The position numbers and the translations under genes were made by a program. A stretch of DNA of 22,441 nt from NCBI GenBank assembly GCA_045593825.1, contig JAZNXI010000068.1, forward strand, positions 1 to 22,441, read 5' to 3'. Under the pieces are notes generated by a model that was not told the origin of the DNA, made no database searches, and saw nothing but the letters and a program-made list of their open reading frames with translations. Origin of the DNA: SIG299 sp045593825. GTDB taxonomy: Bacteria > Bacillota > Clostridia > Lachnospirales > Lachnospiraceae. Positions 13,950 through 21,235 of this stretch are shown here, one piece after another (positions within the stretch are counted from its first letter, which is position 1; the number at the start of each line of letters is the position of its first letter).

Positions 13950-15380
13950 TTACATGTAAATCAACGCAAATCTCAGTGCAAAGAGAACTGCGATTACTGT
14001 AACAACGATATCCTTCTTTGTGTACTTCTTAGTACCAAGAGCAATAAGAACATAAGCGATAGCCGCAATACCGATACCATTGGAAATGGAGTAGGTAAGA
14101 GGCATCATAATTAATGCTAAGAATGCAGGAACTGCAGACAGCATGTCGTCCATGTCAACCTTTGCAAAGTTCTTAAGCATAAGAACACCAACGAAGATTA
14201 AAGCAGGAGCTGTAGCACAACCAGGAACAATGCTTGCAACAGGGCTTAAGAATAAGCAGAGTGCGAAGCAAATGGATACTACTACGCCGGTAAGACCGGT
14301 TCTGCCGCCTTCAGCAACGCCGGAAGCGGACTCAACGAAAGTAGTAACGGTACTTGTACCAAATACAGCACCGGCAACGGTACCAACGGAGTCAGCAGTC
14401 ATAGCCTTGTCTACGTTTACAGGGTCACCGTTTTCGTCAAGCATATTTGCCTGGGAAGCTGCACCGTAAAGAGTACCAACGGTATCAAACATATCTACAA
14501 GGCAGAAGGTAATGATTAACATAACTGCATTGAAGATACCGCCGATGTGGGCACCGGTAAATGCCTTACCCCATGCTGCACCGTCAAATAAAGCAGTGAT
14601 ACCAACTGTTCCGAAATCCTTAAATGCCTGACCAACGCCGGCGATGTCAAAGCTTGGAACCTGTGCGGTAAATACATAGTAAAGCACGGTAGAAACGATA
14701 ATACCGATAATGATATTACCCTTAACCTTTAATTTAGCAAGAATGGCAATAAGAACAAATCCGATGAAAGCAACCAGGGCAGGAGCAACTTCTGTTACCC
14801 AGTCACCGTCTTTAATATTAACAAACTGCACGAAAGTATACTGGTTTGCCTGAATGAGACCGGCATTCTTCATACCAATCATAGCGATGAACAAACCGAT
14901 ACCTGCAGGAATAGCCTTCTTTAAGCAGTCAGGCATAGCCTTTGCAATGTACTCTCTTAAACCGGTTACACTTAAAAGCAGGAAAACAATACCGGATAAG
15001 AAAATGATAACAAGACCGGAATGATAGCCGGTGATAACGTCTTCGCCTGCGAAGAATGCTCCGGATACGAAGCAAGTACAGAAGAATGCGTTAAGACCCA
15101 TACCACATGCCAGTGCAAATGGTAACTTAGCATACAGTGCCATAAGTAATGTACCTACGATGGCACCTAAGATGGATGCGATGTAAACTGCATTCCAAAT
15201 TTGTCCAAGTGCGGAACCGTCAGCGCCGATTGCAGCCAGCCAGCCGTTTGCGCCTTCTGCCGCCACCTGGTTCGGATTAACGAATACGATGTACGCCATG
15301 GCAAAGAATGTAGTAAGACCTGCCATAATTTCGGTACGTACAGTGGTATTGTTCTCCTTCAGTTTGAAAAACTTTTCCAT
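13950..15380 (-). CDS. pbuG: NCS2 family purine permease (AzgA/PbuG type)
   Basis: A 476-residue polytopic permease of the expected length. It starts MEKFFKLKENNTTVRTEIMA and continues with AGLTTFFAMAYIVFVNP, typical of the AzgA/PbuG branch that imports hypoxanthine, guanine or adenine with protons. The family substrate segment TSTVTTFVESASGVAEGG lies near residues 344-361, and VDMFDTVGTLYGAA near 291-304. It is a single-gene unit with its own promoter and terminator. Many PbuG genes are controlled by a purine riboswitch, but only about 40 nt separate the likely -10 box from the ATG here, which leaves no room for one. The exact base preference cannot be read from sequence. Confidence 0.9.
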   Translation of the reverse strand: MEKFFKLKENNTTVRTEIMAGLTTFFAMAYIVFVNPNQVAAEGANGWLAAIGADGSALGQIWNAVYIASILGAIVGTLLMALYAKLPFALACGMGLNAFFCTCFVSGAFFAGEDVITGYHSGLVIIFLSGIVFLLLSVTGLREYIAKAMPDCLKKAIPAGIGLFIAMIGMKNAGLIQANQYTFVQFVNIKDGDWVTEVAPALVAFIGFVLIAILAKLKVKGNIIIGIIVSTVLYYVFTAQVPSFDIAGVGQAFKDFGTVGITALFDGAAWGKAFTGAHIGGIFNAVMLIITFCLVDMFDTVGTLYGAASQANMLDENGDPVNVDKAMTADSVGTVAGAVFGTSTVTTFVESASGVAEGGRTGLTGVVVSICFALCLFLSPVASIVPGCATAPALIFVGVLMLKNFAKVDMDDMLSAVPAFLALIMMPLTYSISNGIGIAAIAYVLIALGTKKYTKKDIVVTVIAVLFALRFALIYM

Positions 15381-15423
15381 TGTAAATCCCTCCTATGTAA
15401 ACAATAGTTTTTGTTACGTTGTC

Positions 15424-15452
15424 ATTTTACCACTTCAAACAAAAAAAGTCTA
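15424..15452 (-). promoter_or_regulatory. Promoter of the purine permease gene
   Basis: On the minus strand TAGACT (15452-15447), 17 nt, then TAAAAT (15429-15424) preceded by TGG, which makes an extended -10. It lies 43 nt before the ATG. The -35 box sits in the 3' arm and T-run of the upstream gene's terminator, so termination and initiation signals overlap. Confidence 0.6.
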
Positions 15453-15484
15453 CGAAAATTACCGATTCTCGTAAACTTTTTTCG
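15444..15484 (-). terminator. Terminator after the cysteine desulfidase gene
   Basis: On the minus strand AAAAGTTTACGA (15480-15469), a 13-nt loop and TCGTAGACTTTT (15455-15444) with one G-T position, followed by more T. It lies just past the stop at 15492 and ends the six-gene run that begins near 20244. Confidence 0.85.
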
Positions 15485-15491
15485 AAAAATA

Positions 15492-16766
15492 TTAACAACC
15501 TGTCATAATTCTTATAATTTCTTTATCGGTTTCCTTCATGCCGACACTTCCCAGTCTTCCGATGTTTACCAACGTATTTTCAACACCCTTGGAAACAAGA
15601 CCGTCGCCGCCGATAAACTGCTGCCCCTCTAAGAACATTTCATACCCGAAGATGCCTGCATCCACCGCTGCCGCAATTTTTCCGGCACAGGAAGCCTTGG
15701 CGCCGTCACAGACGATACCGGACACAATCGCCAGCGCATTTACCAGCGTGTGAGCGATGGTTCTGAAATCTCCGCCCTGCAGGTAAGCAATGCCGCAACC
15801 CGCACCGCAGCCTGCGCTGATGGCACCGCAGTAAGCAGATAGTCTGCCGATACCGGACTTCTGATGAATGGTAACCAGATTGGACACCGCCAAAGCACGG
15901 TACAACTCTTCTCTTGTTTTTTCTAATCCTTCCGCATAAACAATTACCGGAAGGGATGCCGTCATACCCTGATTGCCGCTGCCGGAGTTAATGATAACCG
16001 GGAGCTCACAGCCGCTCATTCTGGCGTCGGAGCCTGCCGCAGCGTAAGCCTTCGCTTTGGTGCGCAGGTCACTGTTGTACTTAAGCAGTACACTGCCCAC
16101 ATTGGCGCCCCAGCTGTTCTTTAAGCCTTCCTCCGCAATGGCGGTATTATAAGCAATCTGGCGGTCAAAAATTTCTTTTACATCCTTCACATCAAGGATA
16201 TCAGCAAATTCTATAATGTCCTTTATGGCAAGCAGGCTCTTATCTGCCAACAGTTTTTCGTCTGCCTGCACCTCGCCGGCCTTATAAAGCACTTCACCGT
16301 TTTTCTCGATAAGAACGATATTGGTATGATAACCGCTGATGCGGACAACCGCCGTGTCATTGCCCTTGTTTAAAATCATCCAGATATCCAGGGCTTCGTC
16401 GCCCTCTGCCGGACGCACAATAATCGGACAGTTTTCCATAAAGGTGCGCATTTCTTTCTTTTGTTCCTCAGTTACCTCGGCAATTACCTCCAGGATTTTT
16501 TCTGCCTTGCCGCCTACAATTCCGGCTGCCGCTGCAGCTTCAATGCCTTTTAAACCATTGGTATTCGGTACAATAACGCTCTTTACGTTTTTTACAATAT
16601 TACCGCTGACATAAAGAGTTACCTTATCCGGCATACAACCAAGCACATCACGGGCTTTGGCGCCGCAGTAAGCAATAGCAATCGGCTCGGTACATCCCAT
16701 GGCAGGAACCAGTTCTTCCTTCAAAATCTCGATATACGTATTATATGTCGTATCGTTTCTTTTCAT
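15492..16766 (-). CDS. cyuA: L-cysteine desulfidase family protein (CyuA/UPF0597)
   Basis: A 424-residue cytosolic protein of the family that includes archaeal L-cysteine desulfidase and Escherichia coli CyuA (YhaM), oxygen-labile Fe-S enzymes that split cysteine to pyruvate, ammonia and sulfide. Visible marks are LVPAMGCTEPIAIAYCGAKA (Cys25 and nearby), VIVPNTNGLKGIEAAAAAG, the INSGSGNQGMTASLPV segment and a cysteine- and glycine-rich stretch CGAISAGCGAGCGIAYLQGG, followed by GIVCDGAKASCAGK. These cysteines are candidates for the cluster. The start MKRNDTTYN at 16766 has GAGGAAG 5 nt upstream; an ATG at 16796 would add ten residues. Last gene of a minus-strand run and followed by a terminator. 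Older annotations call it a serine dehydratase alpha-like protein. Confidence 0.87.
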   Translation of the reverse strand: MKRNDTTYNTYIEILKEELVPAMGCTEPIAIAYCGAKARDVLGCMPDKVTLYVSGNIVKNVKSVIVPNTNGLKGIEAAAAAGIVGGKAEKILEVIAEVTEEQKKEMRTFMENCPIIVRPAEGDEALDIWMILNKGNDTAVVRISGYHTNIVLIEKNGEVLYKAGEVQADEKLLADKSLLAIKDIIEFADILDVKDVKEIFDRQIAYNTAIAEEGLKNSWGANVGSVLLKYNSDLRTKAKAYAAAGSDARMSGCELPVIINSGSGNQGMTASLPVIVYAEGLEKTREELYRALAVSNLVTIHQKSGIGRLSAYCGAISAGCGAGCGIAYLQGGDFRTIAHTLVNALAIVSGIVCDGAKASCAGKIAAAVDAGIFGYEMFLEGQQFIGGDGLVSKGVENTLVNIGRLGSVGMKETDKEIIRIMTGC

Positions 16767-16812
16767 AAACTCTTCCTCTGTAATATAATTATGCAACTAC
16801 TATGCTGTTTCT

Positions 16813-17496
16813 TTAATTGCTGCTTCCGGTTGGAATGTAAGGAATCAACGCACCGGCCACCTTGTTAATCGGCATAGTCTGGATATACACCTTGCCAGGT
16901 CCGCTTACCACGGTATTGAATAAACCTTCCCCGCCAAAGAACATATTTTTCAATCCGGAAACCTGTCGGATTTCCATACTGCAGGTCGCTTCCATAGCAG
17001 CCAGATAACCGGTATCCAGTACAATGCTCTGTCCTGCTGCCAGGTCGTATTCCATAACCGCACCATCAAACTCTACAAACGCGGTACCATGGCCGGAAAG
17101 CTTCTGCATAATGAAACCTTCCCCGCCAAAGAAGCCGGCACCCAGCTTTTTCTGGATATGTACGCTTAATTCCACGGTATTCTCAGAAGCAAGAAAACCG
17201 GATTTTTGCACAATCAGCTCTCTGCCCGGCGCAATTTCAAACGGCACAATGGATCCCGGAAAACTGGAGGCAAAGGCAATGGTTCCCTGACCGCCTCTTG
17301 CCGTATATGTATTTCTGAATATAGATTCACCGGAAAACATTCTTCCGAGAGCCTTGCCAAAACCTCCGACATTGGTGTCCATCTCCATATTCGGGGACAT
17401 CCAGCTCATGGAGCCACGTTCTGTAATCATGCTTTCGCCTGCCTCTAAGAAACAGATTGCTACCGGTAATGGTGTTCCTTTGATTTCGTACTTCAT
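16813..17496 (-). CDS. TIGR00266/AIM24 family protein
   Basis: A 227-residue protein starting MKYEIKGTPLPVAICFLEAG, with repeated Gly-rich beta-strand segments: ERGSMSWMSPNMEM, GGFGKALGRMFSGES, LGAGFFGGEGF near the middle and FFGGEGLFNTVVSGPGKVYI near the end. This is the TIGR00266/AIM24 pattern, a widespread beta-prism-like fold; the mitochondrial member AIM24 affects inner-membrane organisation, but bacterial roles are unknown. The start at 17496 is preceded by GAGGAG at 8 nt; an ATG at 17538 would add 14 Lys-rich residues and overlap the upstream gene. No signal peptide or membrane helix. It lies 38 nt after the DUF402 gene and 46 nt before the desulfidase gene. Confidence 0.9.
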   Translation of the reverse strand: MKYEIKGTPLPVAICFLEAGESMITERGSMSWMSPNMEMDTNVGGFGKALGRMFSGESIFRNTYTARGGQGTIAFASSFPGSIVPFEIAPGRELIVQKSGFLASENTVELSVHIQKKLGAGFFGGEGFIMQKLSGHGTAFVEFDGAVMEYDLAAGQSIVLDTGYLAAMEATCSMEIRQVSGLKNMFFGGEGLFNTVVSGPGKVYIQTMPINKVAGALIPYIPTGSSN

Positions 17497-17534
17497 AGTA
17501 TTTTCTCCTCTTTTCCCTTTTGTTTTATGCTTAT

Positions 17535-18461
17535 TCACAGCTTGACTTTATTATATCTTACTCTACACTTATTTTCCACACAAAGTTTTTGTCTATTTCC
17601 GAGCCACTTGACCTTCTCCGTTTTCTGCATATTCATTATTTCACAAGCGGCCAGACAATTTTCTAACTGCAAGCCTTTCAGGGCATCCACGGATACTAAA
17701 TGCTTCTGAAGTTCCTTGTCACTTTCAAAATTATCTTTTATGCAATTATCCAGTATTACAAATCGCTTTATATGTGGGTTTTCTCCCAAATACTTTCTTA
17801 TTTCTGCTGCTTTATTGACAGACCATTCTTTAACATCCACCACATCCGCCTGCGTACGCTGCACCAAACCATTCAAAGCATCGCCAACATCAATCCCAAG
17901 GAATATAGTAAACCTATCTCCGGCTATCATTTCCTCTGCCTTTGCCAGAACCGCAAGACAAAACTCTTCTGTTTTTTTGATATCCGTTGCCAGTTCTTTA
18001 ATAATCAATTCGCCTTCCTGCAAAGCTTCTTCATACTGAAAATCACTCAACTCGCCGGAAGCATGTGCCGCATCCAGTTCATCCCGGTCCTGCACAATCA
18101 CATCCCCCTGCGGAGTCAGAATCACATCCAGATATTTGTCTATGTAATAGACGATACCATCCTCATCGATACCGGTTTCCTCAATGACATCCACATACCA
18201 GACACTGACACGGCGGTCCGGCTTAATGTAAGCACCAATGCAGCGCTTTCTGTCATCCGGAATTAGTGTCAGCCACGTCATTCCCTTTGCACTAACCGGT
18301 ATCTTCCCAGACTTTTCATATTCCCAGTATCTTGTTTCTCCATCGGTCAAGAAATTCAAAGACACCCAGCCTTTAAACAGTTCGTTGTCCATGTGCATCT
18401 GATGATACGGGAAGTATTGAAAATACCACTTTCTGTCGCGAGTTAAACGCATTTTGTTCAT
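17535..18461 (-). CDS. DUF402 (Ntdp-like) protein with a HAD-like C-terminal tail
   Basis: A 308-residue protein. Residues about 1-160 match the DUF402/Ntdp nucleoside tri- and diphosphatase fold: KGMTWLTLIP, VSVWYVDVIEETG (86-98), YIDKYLDVILTPQGDV and the acidic DRDELDAA (125-132). The family hydrolyses NTPs or NDPs, and some members (FomD) act on CMP conjugates. From about 205 the sequence resembles the C-terminal half of small HAD proteins (swiss-army-knife RNA-repair-like): NKAAEIRKYLGENPHIKRFV then ILDNCIKDNF, HLVSVDALKGLQ and the ENCLAACEIM helix. The HAD nucleophile motif DxDG is not recognisable (IFLGIDVGDAL at 186-196), so the tail is likely non-catalytic. AAGGAGG precedes the ATG by 7 nt and lies next to the stop of the upstream acetyltransferase gene. 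Confidence 0.8.
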   Translation of the reverse strand: MNKMRLTRDRKWYFQYFPYHQMHMDNELFKGWVSLNFLTDGETRYWEYEKSGKIPVSAKGMTWLTLIPDDRKRCIGAYIKPDRRVSVWYVDVIEETGIDEDGIVYYIDKYLDVILTPQGDVIVQDRDELDAAHASGELSDFQYEEALQEGELIIKELATDIKKTEEFCLAVLAKAEEMIAGDRFTIFLGIDVGDALNGLVQRTQADVVDVKEWSVNKAAEIRKYLGENPHIKRFVILDNCIKDNFESDKELQKHLVSVDALKGLQLENCLAACEIMNMQKTEKVKWLGNRQKLCVENKCRVRYNKVKL

Positions 18462-18473
18462 AAGGTAACCTCC

Positions 18474-18902
18474 TTATAATTGCTTCTCCATTTGCACATA
18501 CAATCCCTGTTGGAATACTATTTTAAACCCGGCAGCACGGTATAAGGATACGGCAGGTTCCAGTGTAATCCTGGTATCTAAAAACAGTTTTGCACATTCT
18601 TTTTCTTTCGCATGCTTTTCTACAACGCTAAGCAGTTCTTTGGAAATCCCTTTTCCGCGATATTCCTTTTTTACAAATAACCGCTTTACCTCGCCGACGC
18701 CGTCTGTTTTTGTTCTGTACGCAATACAGCCTGCCGGAAGATTCTCCACATACACCACCCAAACATTTTCGATATTCTCGTTTTCGGTATATCTTGTATA
18801 ATAATGACTGTCTTCCCCTAAGAACTCTATCATAAAATCATCATGTTCCGAAAAGATTTCTAAAACGATTGTGTCGGTGATACTCATAGGTTGTATATTC
18901 AT
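18474..18902 (-). CDS. GNAT family N-acetyltransferase
   Basis: A 142-residue cytosolic acetyltransferase. The acetyl-CoA site is clear: VKRLFVKKEYRGKGISKELL with the R-G-K-G pyrophosphate loop near residues 82-85, then LFLDTRITLEPAVSLYRAAG with the following aromatic residue, typical of motif B. The substrate cannot be told; the family covers small amines, antibiotics and protein N-termini. AGGAGG lies 5 nt before the ATG. It lies 35 nt after the kinase gene and 12 nt before the DUF402 gene, so it sits inside the co-transcribed run. Confidence 0.9.
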   Translation of the reverse strand: MNIQPMSITDTIVLEIFSEHDDFMIEFLGEDSHYYTRYTENENIENVWVVYVENLPAGCIAYRTKTDGVGEVKRLFVKKEYRGKGISKELLSVVEKHAKEKECAKLFLDTRITLEPAVSLYRAAGFKIVFQQGLYVQMEKQL

Positions 18903-18937
18903 AGTTTCCTCCTGCTTTACAGTATCCTGACTAGGTT

Positions 18938-19621
18938 TTACGCCTGCTCTTCTACTTGTTTCACCAGTTTTAATAATTCCATGTCCACGTTTTCTTTTCC
19001 GTACTGTTCCAAAAAATAATCTGTGTACTTATCGGTTTGCAAATTATAATTTAAAGACCAAAGCACCCAGTACAGGTCAATATGCTTATCACCGACTCCC
19101 GCCAAACCAACATCAATAAACGTACTGAACTTCCAGTTGTCAAAAATAATGTTTGGCAGACAGAAATCCCCGTGAATAAAGGTATCCTGCTTCAATTTGC
19201 CCACATTTTCTCCCTTTGCATAAATGTCCATACATGCAGAAACGGGAACATCCTCTATAGGTCTGCTGTGCAGGTATTTCATTGCTTCCGCAAGAACCTC
19301 GCAAAGTTTTTCCGGGTTATCCAAATAGTGTTTGGCAAGGGCATCTTCCCCCTTTGCCTCTTTTGTTACCAGATAGTCCTTTTCGGCGGAAAGATAATGG
19401 ATTACTTCCACGCCCATTCCCATAGTTTCAAAGAGTTTGCCTAACTCTACGTCTTTCTTTAGCGCACCTTTTTCCGCATATTTTATGTAATAGCCATGGT
19501 CACTGTACAATGTGGTCATGGTCGGATGGGAGCTGCTGTCATAGATGGTTGCACCTTCAAACAGATAGTGGAGCTCCTTTGGAAATTCCGATATATTTAT
19601 TTTTGTTTCTGTCTTTTTCAT
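18938..19621 (-). CDS. APH(3')-like phosphotransferase, short form
   Basis: A 227-residue kinase-like protein. It keeps an ATP-site lysine (Lys47 in GYYIKYAEKG), the HGDFCLPN catalytic motif (His150, Asp152, Asn157) and the metal-binding aspartate in FIDVGLAGVGDKHIDLYW (Asp170). This is the signature of APH(3')-type aminoglycoside kinases, normally about 260 residues. The segment between the CMDIYAK helix and HGD is about 15 residues, whereas APH(3') enzymes carry roughly 30 more there, in the part that lines the antibiotic site. Resistance activity is therefore uncertain, and the true substrate may be another small hydroxyl compound. Its ATG overlaps the stop of the DUF1349 gene by four bases (ATGA), with GAGGAGG 16 nt upstream, implying translational coupling. 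Confidence 0.85.
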   Translation of the reverse strand: MKKTETKINISEFPKELHYLFEGATIYDSSSHPTMTTLYSDHGYYIKYAEKGALKKDVELGKLFETMGMGVEVIHYLSAEKDYLVTKEAKGEDALAKHYLDNPEKLCEVLAEAMKYLHSRPIEDVPVSACMDIYAKGENVGKLKQDTFIHGDFCLPNIIFDNWKFSTFIDVGLAGVGDKHIDLYWVLWSLNYNLQTDKYTDYFLEQYGKENVDMELLKLVKQVEEQA

Positions 19622-20244
19622 GATTGTTTTTCAAAATCCTCCTCATCCGGCTGCTGCCCGTTATGTGCCAGCCATTTGCATTCCGTTAATTCCATATTTG
19701 TAAAAGTTGCTTTAAATGAAGAATCCTCCGGACTGCATGCATAAACGCCAAACCGGATGGTTCCACCTCCATTCCACATATGGCACACACGCATCTGCTT
19801 GAAAGTAACTCCGTCCTCTGAGCACTCCACGCAGTAATCGTCCTCTCTGCGGCTAAAACGGTACCACATGGATTTAATTTCTGCATCAATTTCTGTTGTG
19901 GCCCAGTCGGAATAGCCGTTGTTTGTTACTACGCTTCCCAAATGCTGAAACCTTTCGTTTTCATACTCAATGGAACCTTTCAGCCAATTCTCACTATCAA
20001 GATACATAACGATTCCACACTGGTCAAATCGATGCTTGCTTTCAAACACTGTCTTTACCGTAAAGGAGAAATACTTTTCTTCTGTTTCCATTTGCAGCAC
20101 AGGCGCATTATCGTTTCTGAAATGATAATAGGTCCTTTGCCATAAATCCGTATGCGGTTTTGTAATAATTTCAATTTTGTCTTTCGAAATAGTATAATCC
20201 AAAGGCTCTCTTGTCCATTTTAATTTTGATATATCAAAGTTCAT
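19618..20244 (-). CDS. DUF1349 domain-containing protein
   Basis: A 208-residue protein starting MNFDISKLKWTREP. The pattern is that of DUF1349, a concanavalin-like beta-sandwich: DLWQRTYYHF near residue 36, YFSFTVKTVFESKHRFDQCG with IVMYLDSENWLKGSIEYE, WYRFSRREDDYCVECSEDG, and GTIRFGVYACSP ending with the strand that carries TECKW. The fold is close to family 16-type lectin/glycanase domains, but enzymatic activity is not established. The start at 20244 has GGAGG 7 nt upstream; an ATG at 20316 would run through the hairpins upstream and is rejected. First gene of the six-gene run, translationally coupled to the kinase gene. Confidence 0.87.
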   Translation of the reverse strand: MNFDISKLKWTREPLDYTISKDKIEIITKPHTDLWQRTYYHFRNDNAPVLQMETEEKYFSFTVKTVFESKHRFDQCGIVMYLDSENWLKGSIEYENERFQHLGSVVTNNGYSDWATTEIDAEIKSMWYRFSRREDDYCVECSEDGVTFKQMRVCHMWNGGGTIRFGVYACSPEDSSFKATFTNMELTECKWLAHNGQQPDEEDFEKQS

Positions 20245-20265
20245 ATTTATACCTCCATATAGTAT

Positions 20266-20465
20266 AGATTTCTGCGTTAGCAGAAATCTCGCGCCGAGCG
20301 CAGTCGCTTGCGACAAATTTCCTCTTTCGCGCGAGTGCGCATCCTCGCGGAGCGTTTTTACTTCATAGGAGAACTTTCCTATGAAGTAAAAATGGCGGGG
20401 TAAATCCCCGCCAGCCGGTGGACCAGGCCTCTTCGGTCAGTCCAAATATAAATGCACTTCGTGCA
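20266..20465. repeat. Palindrome-rich intergenic element (six hairpins), possible dispersed repeat or structured leader
   Basis: About 200 bases carry a series of perfect or near-perfect hairpins: a 10-bp stem with GTTA loop (20266-20289); GTCGC-TT-GCGAC (20303-20314); CGCGAG-8 nt-CTCGCG (20330-20349); a 16-bp stem with 6-nt loop (20355-20392); GGCGGGG-TAAAT-CCCCGCC (20394-20412); and TGCAC-TTC-GTGCA (20453-20465). A GGAC/GTCC pair encloses 20420-20443. The region has no open reading frame and is more GC-rich than its flanks. The 16-bp stem has T on the 5' side and A on the 3' side, the reverse of an intrinsic terminator. It looks like a dispersed extragenic palindromic element, or a leader RNA of the operon downstream. 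Confidence 0.6.
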
Positions 20466-20481
20466 ACAGATTCACACCTAT

Positions 20482-20510
20482 ATTATGAATCTTTTCTTTG
20501 AAATAATCAA
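20482..20510 (-). promoter_or_regulatory. Possible promoter of the DUF1349-to-cyuA run
   Basis: On the minus strand TTGATT (20510-20505), 17 nt, then CATAAT (20487-20482), directly after the stop of the upstream gene at 20521. Transcripts from here would start near 20475 and carry the whole palindrome-rich stretch as a 5' UTR of about 230 nt before the DUF1349 start. Confidence 0.5.
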
Positions 20511-20520
20511 CTACTTTTTC

Positions 20521-21120
20521 CTACAGTTCCTTCATAAGCCAGGACAGATTTGCAACTTCCAAACCGTATAATTCATCTCCCGGACTAAGTACTCTTTCCT
20601 TCGCGTTATCTTTTTGCAAATTTTCCATCGGGAATGGACTAAGCTTGCCCTCCTTCCCCCTGTCTGCCTGCATCAACATCTCCATTGGAACCGGATTAAT
20701 GAGCAAAATTTTGCGAAGTTTCTTATTGCTTGGTGCCTCATTGCCGTTCATTGCAAAATCATACTCCGGGAAAGTCCTTGCTTTGCTGTCAAACGCCTCC
20801 CGTACCAGCAAAAGCATTCCCGCAAGGATTCTTGTGAAATATTCCTTCTTTTCCGTAAATACTAAAATGCGTTTGCGTCTTGGCATGCCAAACAGCTTAA
20901 TTGCAAATACTTCATCCGCAGCTTCAATCGTGCAGTCACAACACGTTCCGTTTTTACCACCCAAAAACCAAAAAGCGTGCGTTCCTTGTAAACGATACCC
21001 TTTTTCCCGGCAGATACCCTTTATCTTGGAATGAAGGTACAACCGTTTAAAAAAACAACGAATATAGGGAAAACAAAAGCAAATAATACCAATACCAACA
21101 ACACCTAATATAACTTCCAT
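20521..21120 (-). CDS. Membrane-anchored protein of unknown function
   Basis: A 199-residue protein I do not recognise. An N-terminal hydrophobic helix (about residues 3-24) is followed by a basic stretch (FKRLYLHSKIKGICREKGYR), so most of the protein is probably cytoplasmic. A cysteine-rich spot (GTCCDCTIEAADE near 58-70) is followed by beta-rich segments (FAIKLFG, RKRILVFTEKKEYF) and KILLINPVPMEM. The C-terminal DELYGLEVANLSWLMKEL may form a helix. AAGGAGG lies 9 nt before the ATG, an ideal site. It is separated by 115 nt from the PHP gene upstream and has an extended -10 promoter of its own. No known catalytic motif is visible. Confidence 0.75.
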   Translation of the reverse strand: MEVILGVVGIGIICFCFPYIRCFFKRLYLHSKIKGICREKGYRLQGTHAFWFLGGKNGTCCDCTIEAADEVFAIKLFGMPRRKRILVFTEKKEYFTRILAGMLLLVREAFDSKARTFPEYDFAMNGNEAPSNKKLRKILLINPVPMEMLMQADRGKEGKLSPFPMENLQKDNAKERVLSPGDELYGLEVANLSWLMKEL

Positions 21121-21159
21121 ATTCGTTATCCTCCTTTGGAATTGCTCTATTTATCTTCA

Positions 21160-21170
21160 CTTATACCATA
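21160..21170 (-). promoter_or_regulatory. Extended -10 promoter element before the unknown membrane-anchored gene
   Basis: On the minus strand TATGGTATAAG (21170-21160) gives a TGn extended -10 with TATAAG, 40 nt before the ATG at 21120. No good -35 box stands at the right distance, which is acceptable for extended -10 promoters. Confidence 0.4.
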
Positions 21171-21235
21171 CCAGAGAAATCTTCTTTCTAAAACAGATAC
21201 ACCCTAAACTATACATTTTGGGCATTGAACTGTCA

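Noticed and set aside
15381..15491. A purine riboswitch before the NCS2 permease
   Set aside because: The gap is filled by the upstream terminator and an overlapping promoter, which leaves about 40 nt of leader without the three-way junction core.
18474..19621. An antibiotic-resistance island (APH-like kinase plus acetyltransferase)
   Set aside because: There is no transposase, integrase or composition shift, the genes are interleaved with unrelated functions, and the kinase lacks part of the aminoglycoside-binding region.
20266..20465. A CRISPR array or intrinsic terminator in the palindromic stretch
   Set aside because: The hairpins differ from one another and are not regularly spaced repeats with spacers, and the 16-bp stem has no U-tract on either strand (T on its 5' side, A on its 3' side).
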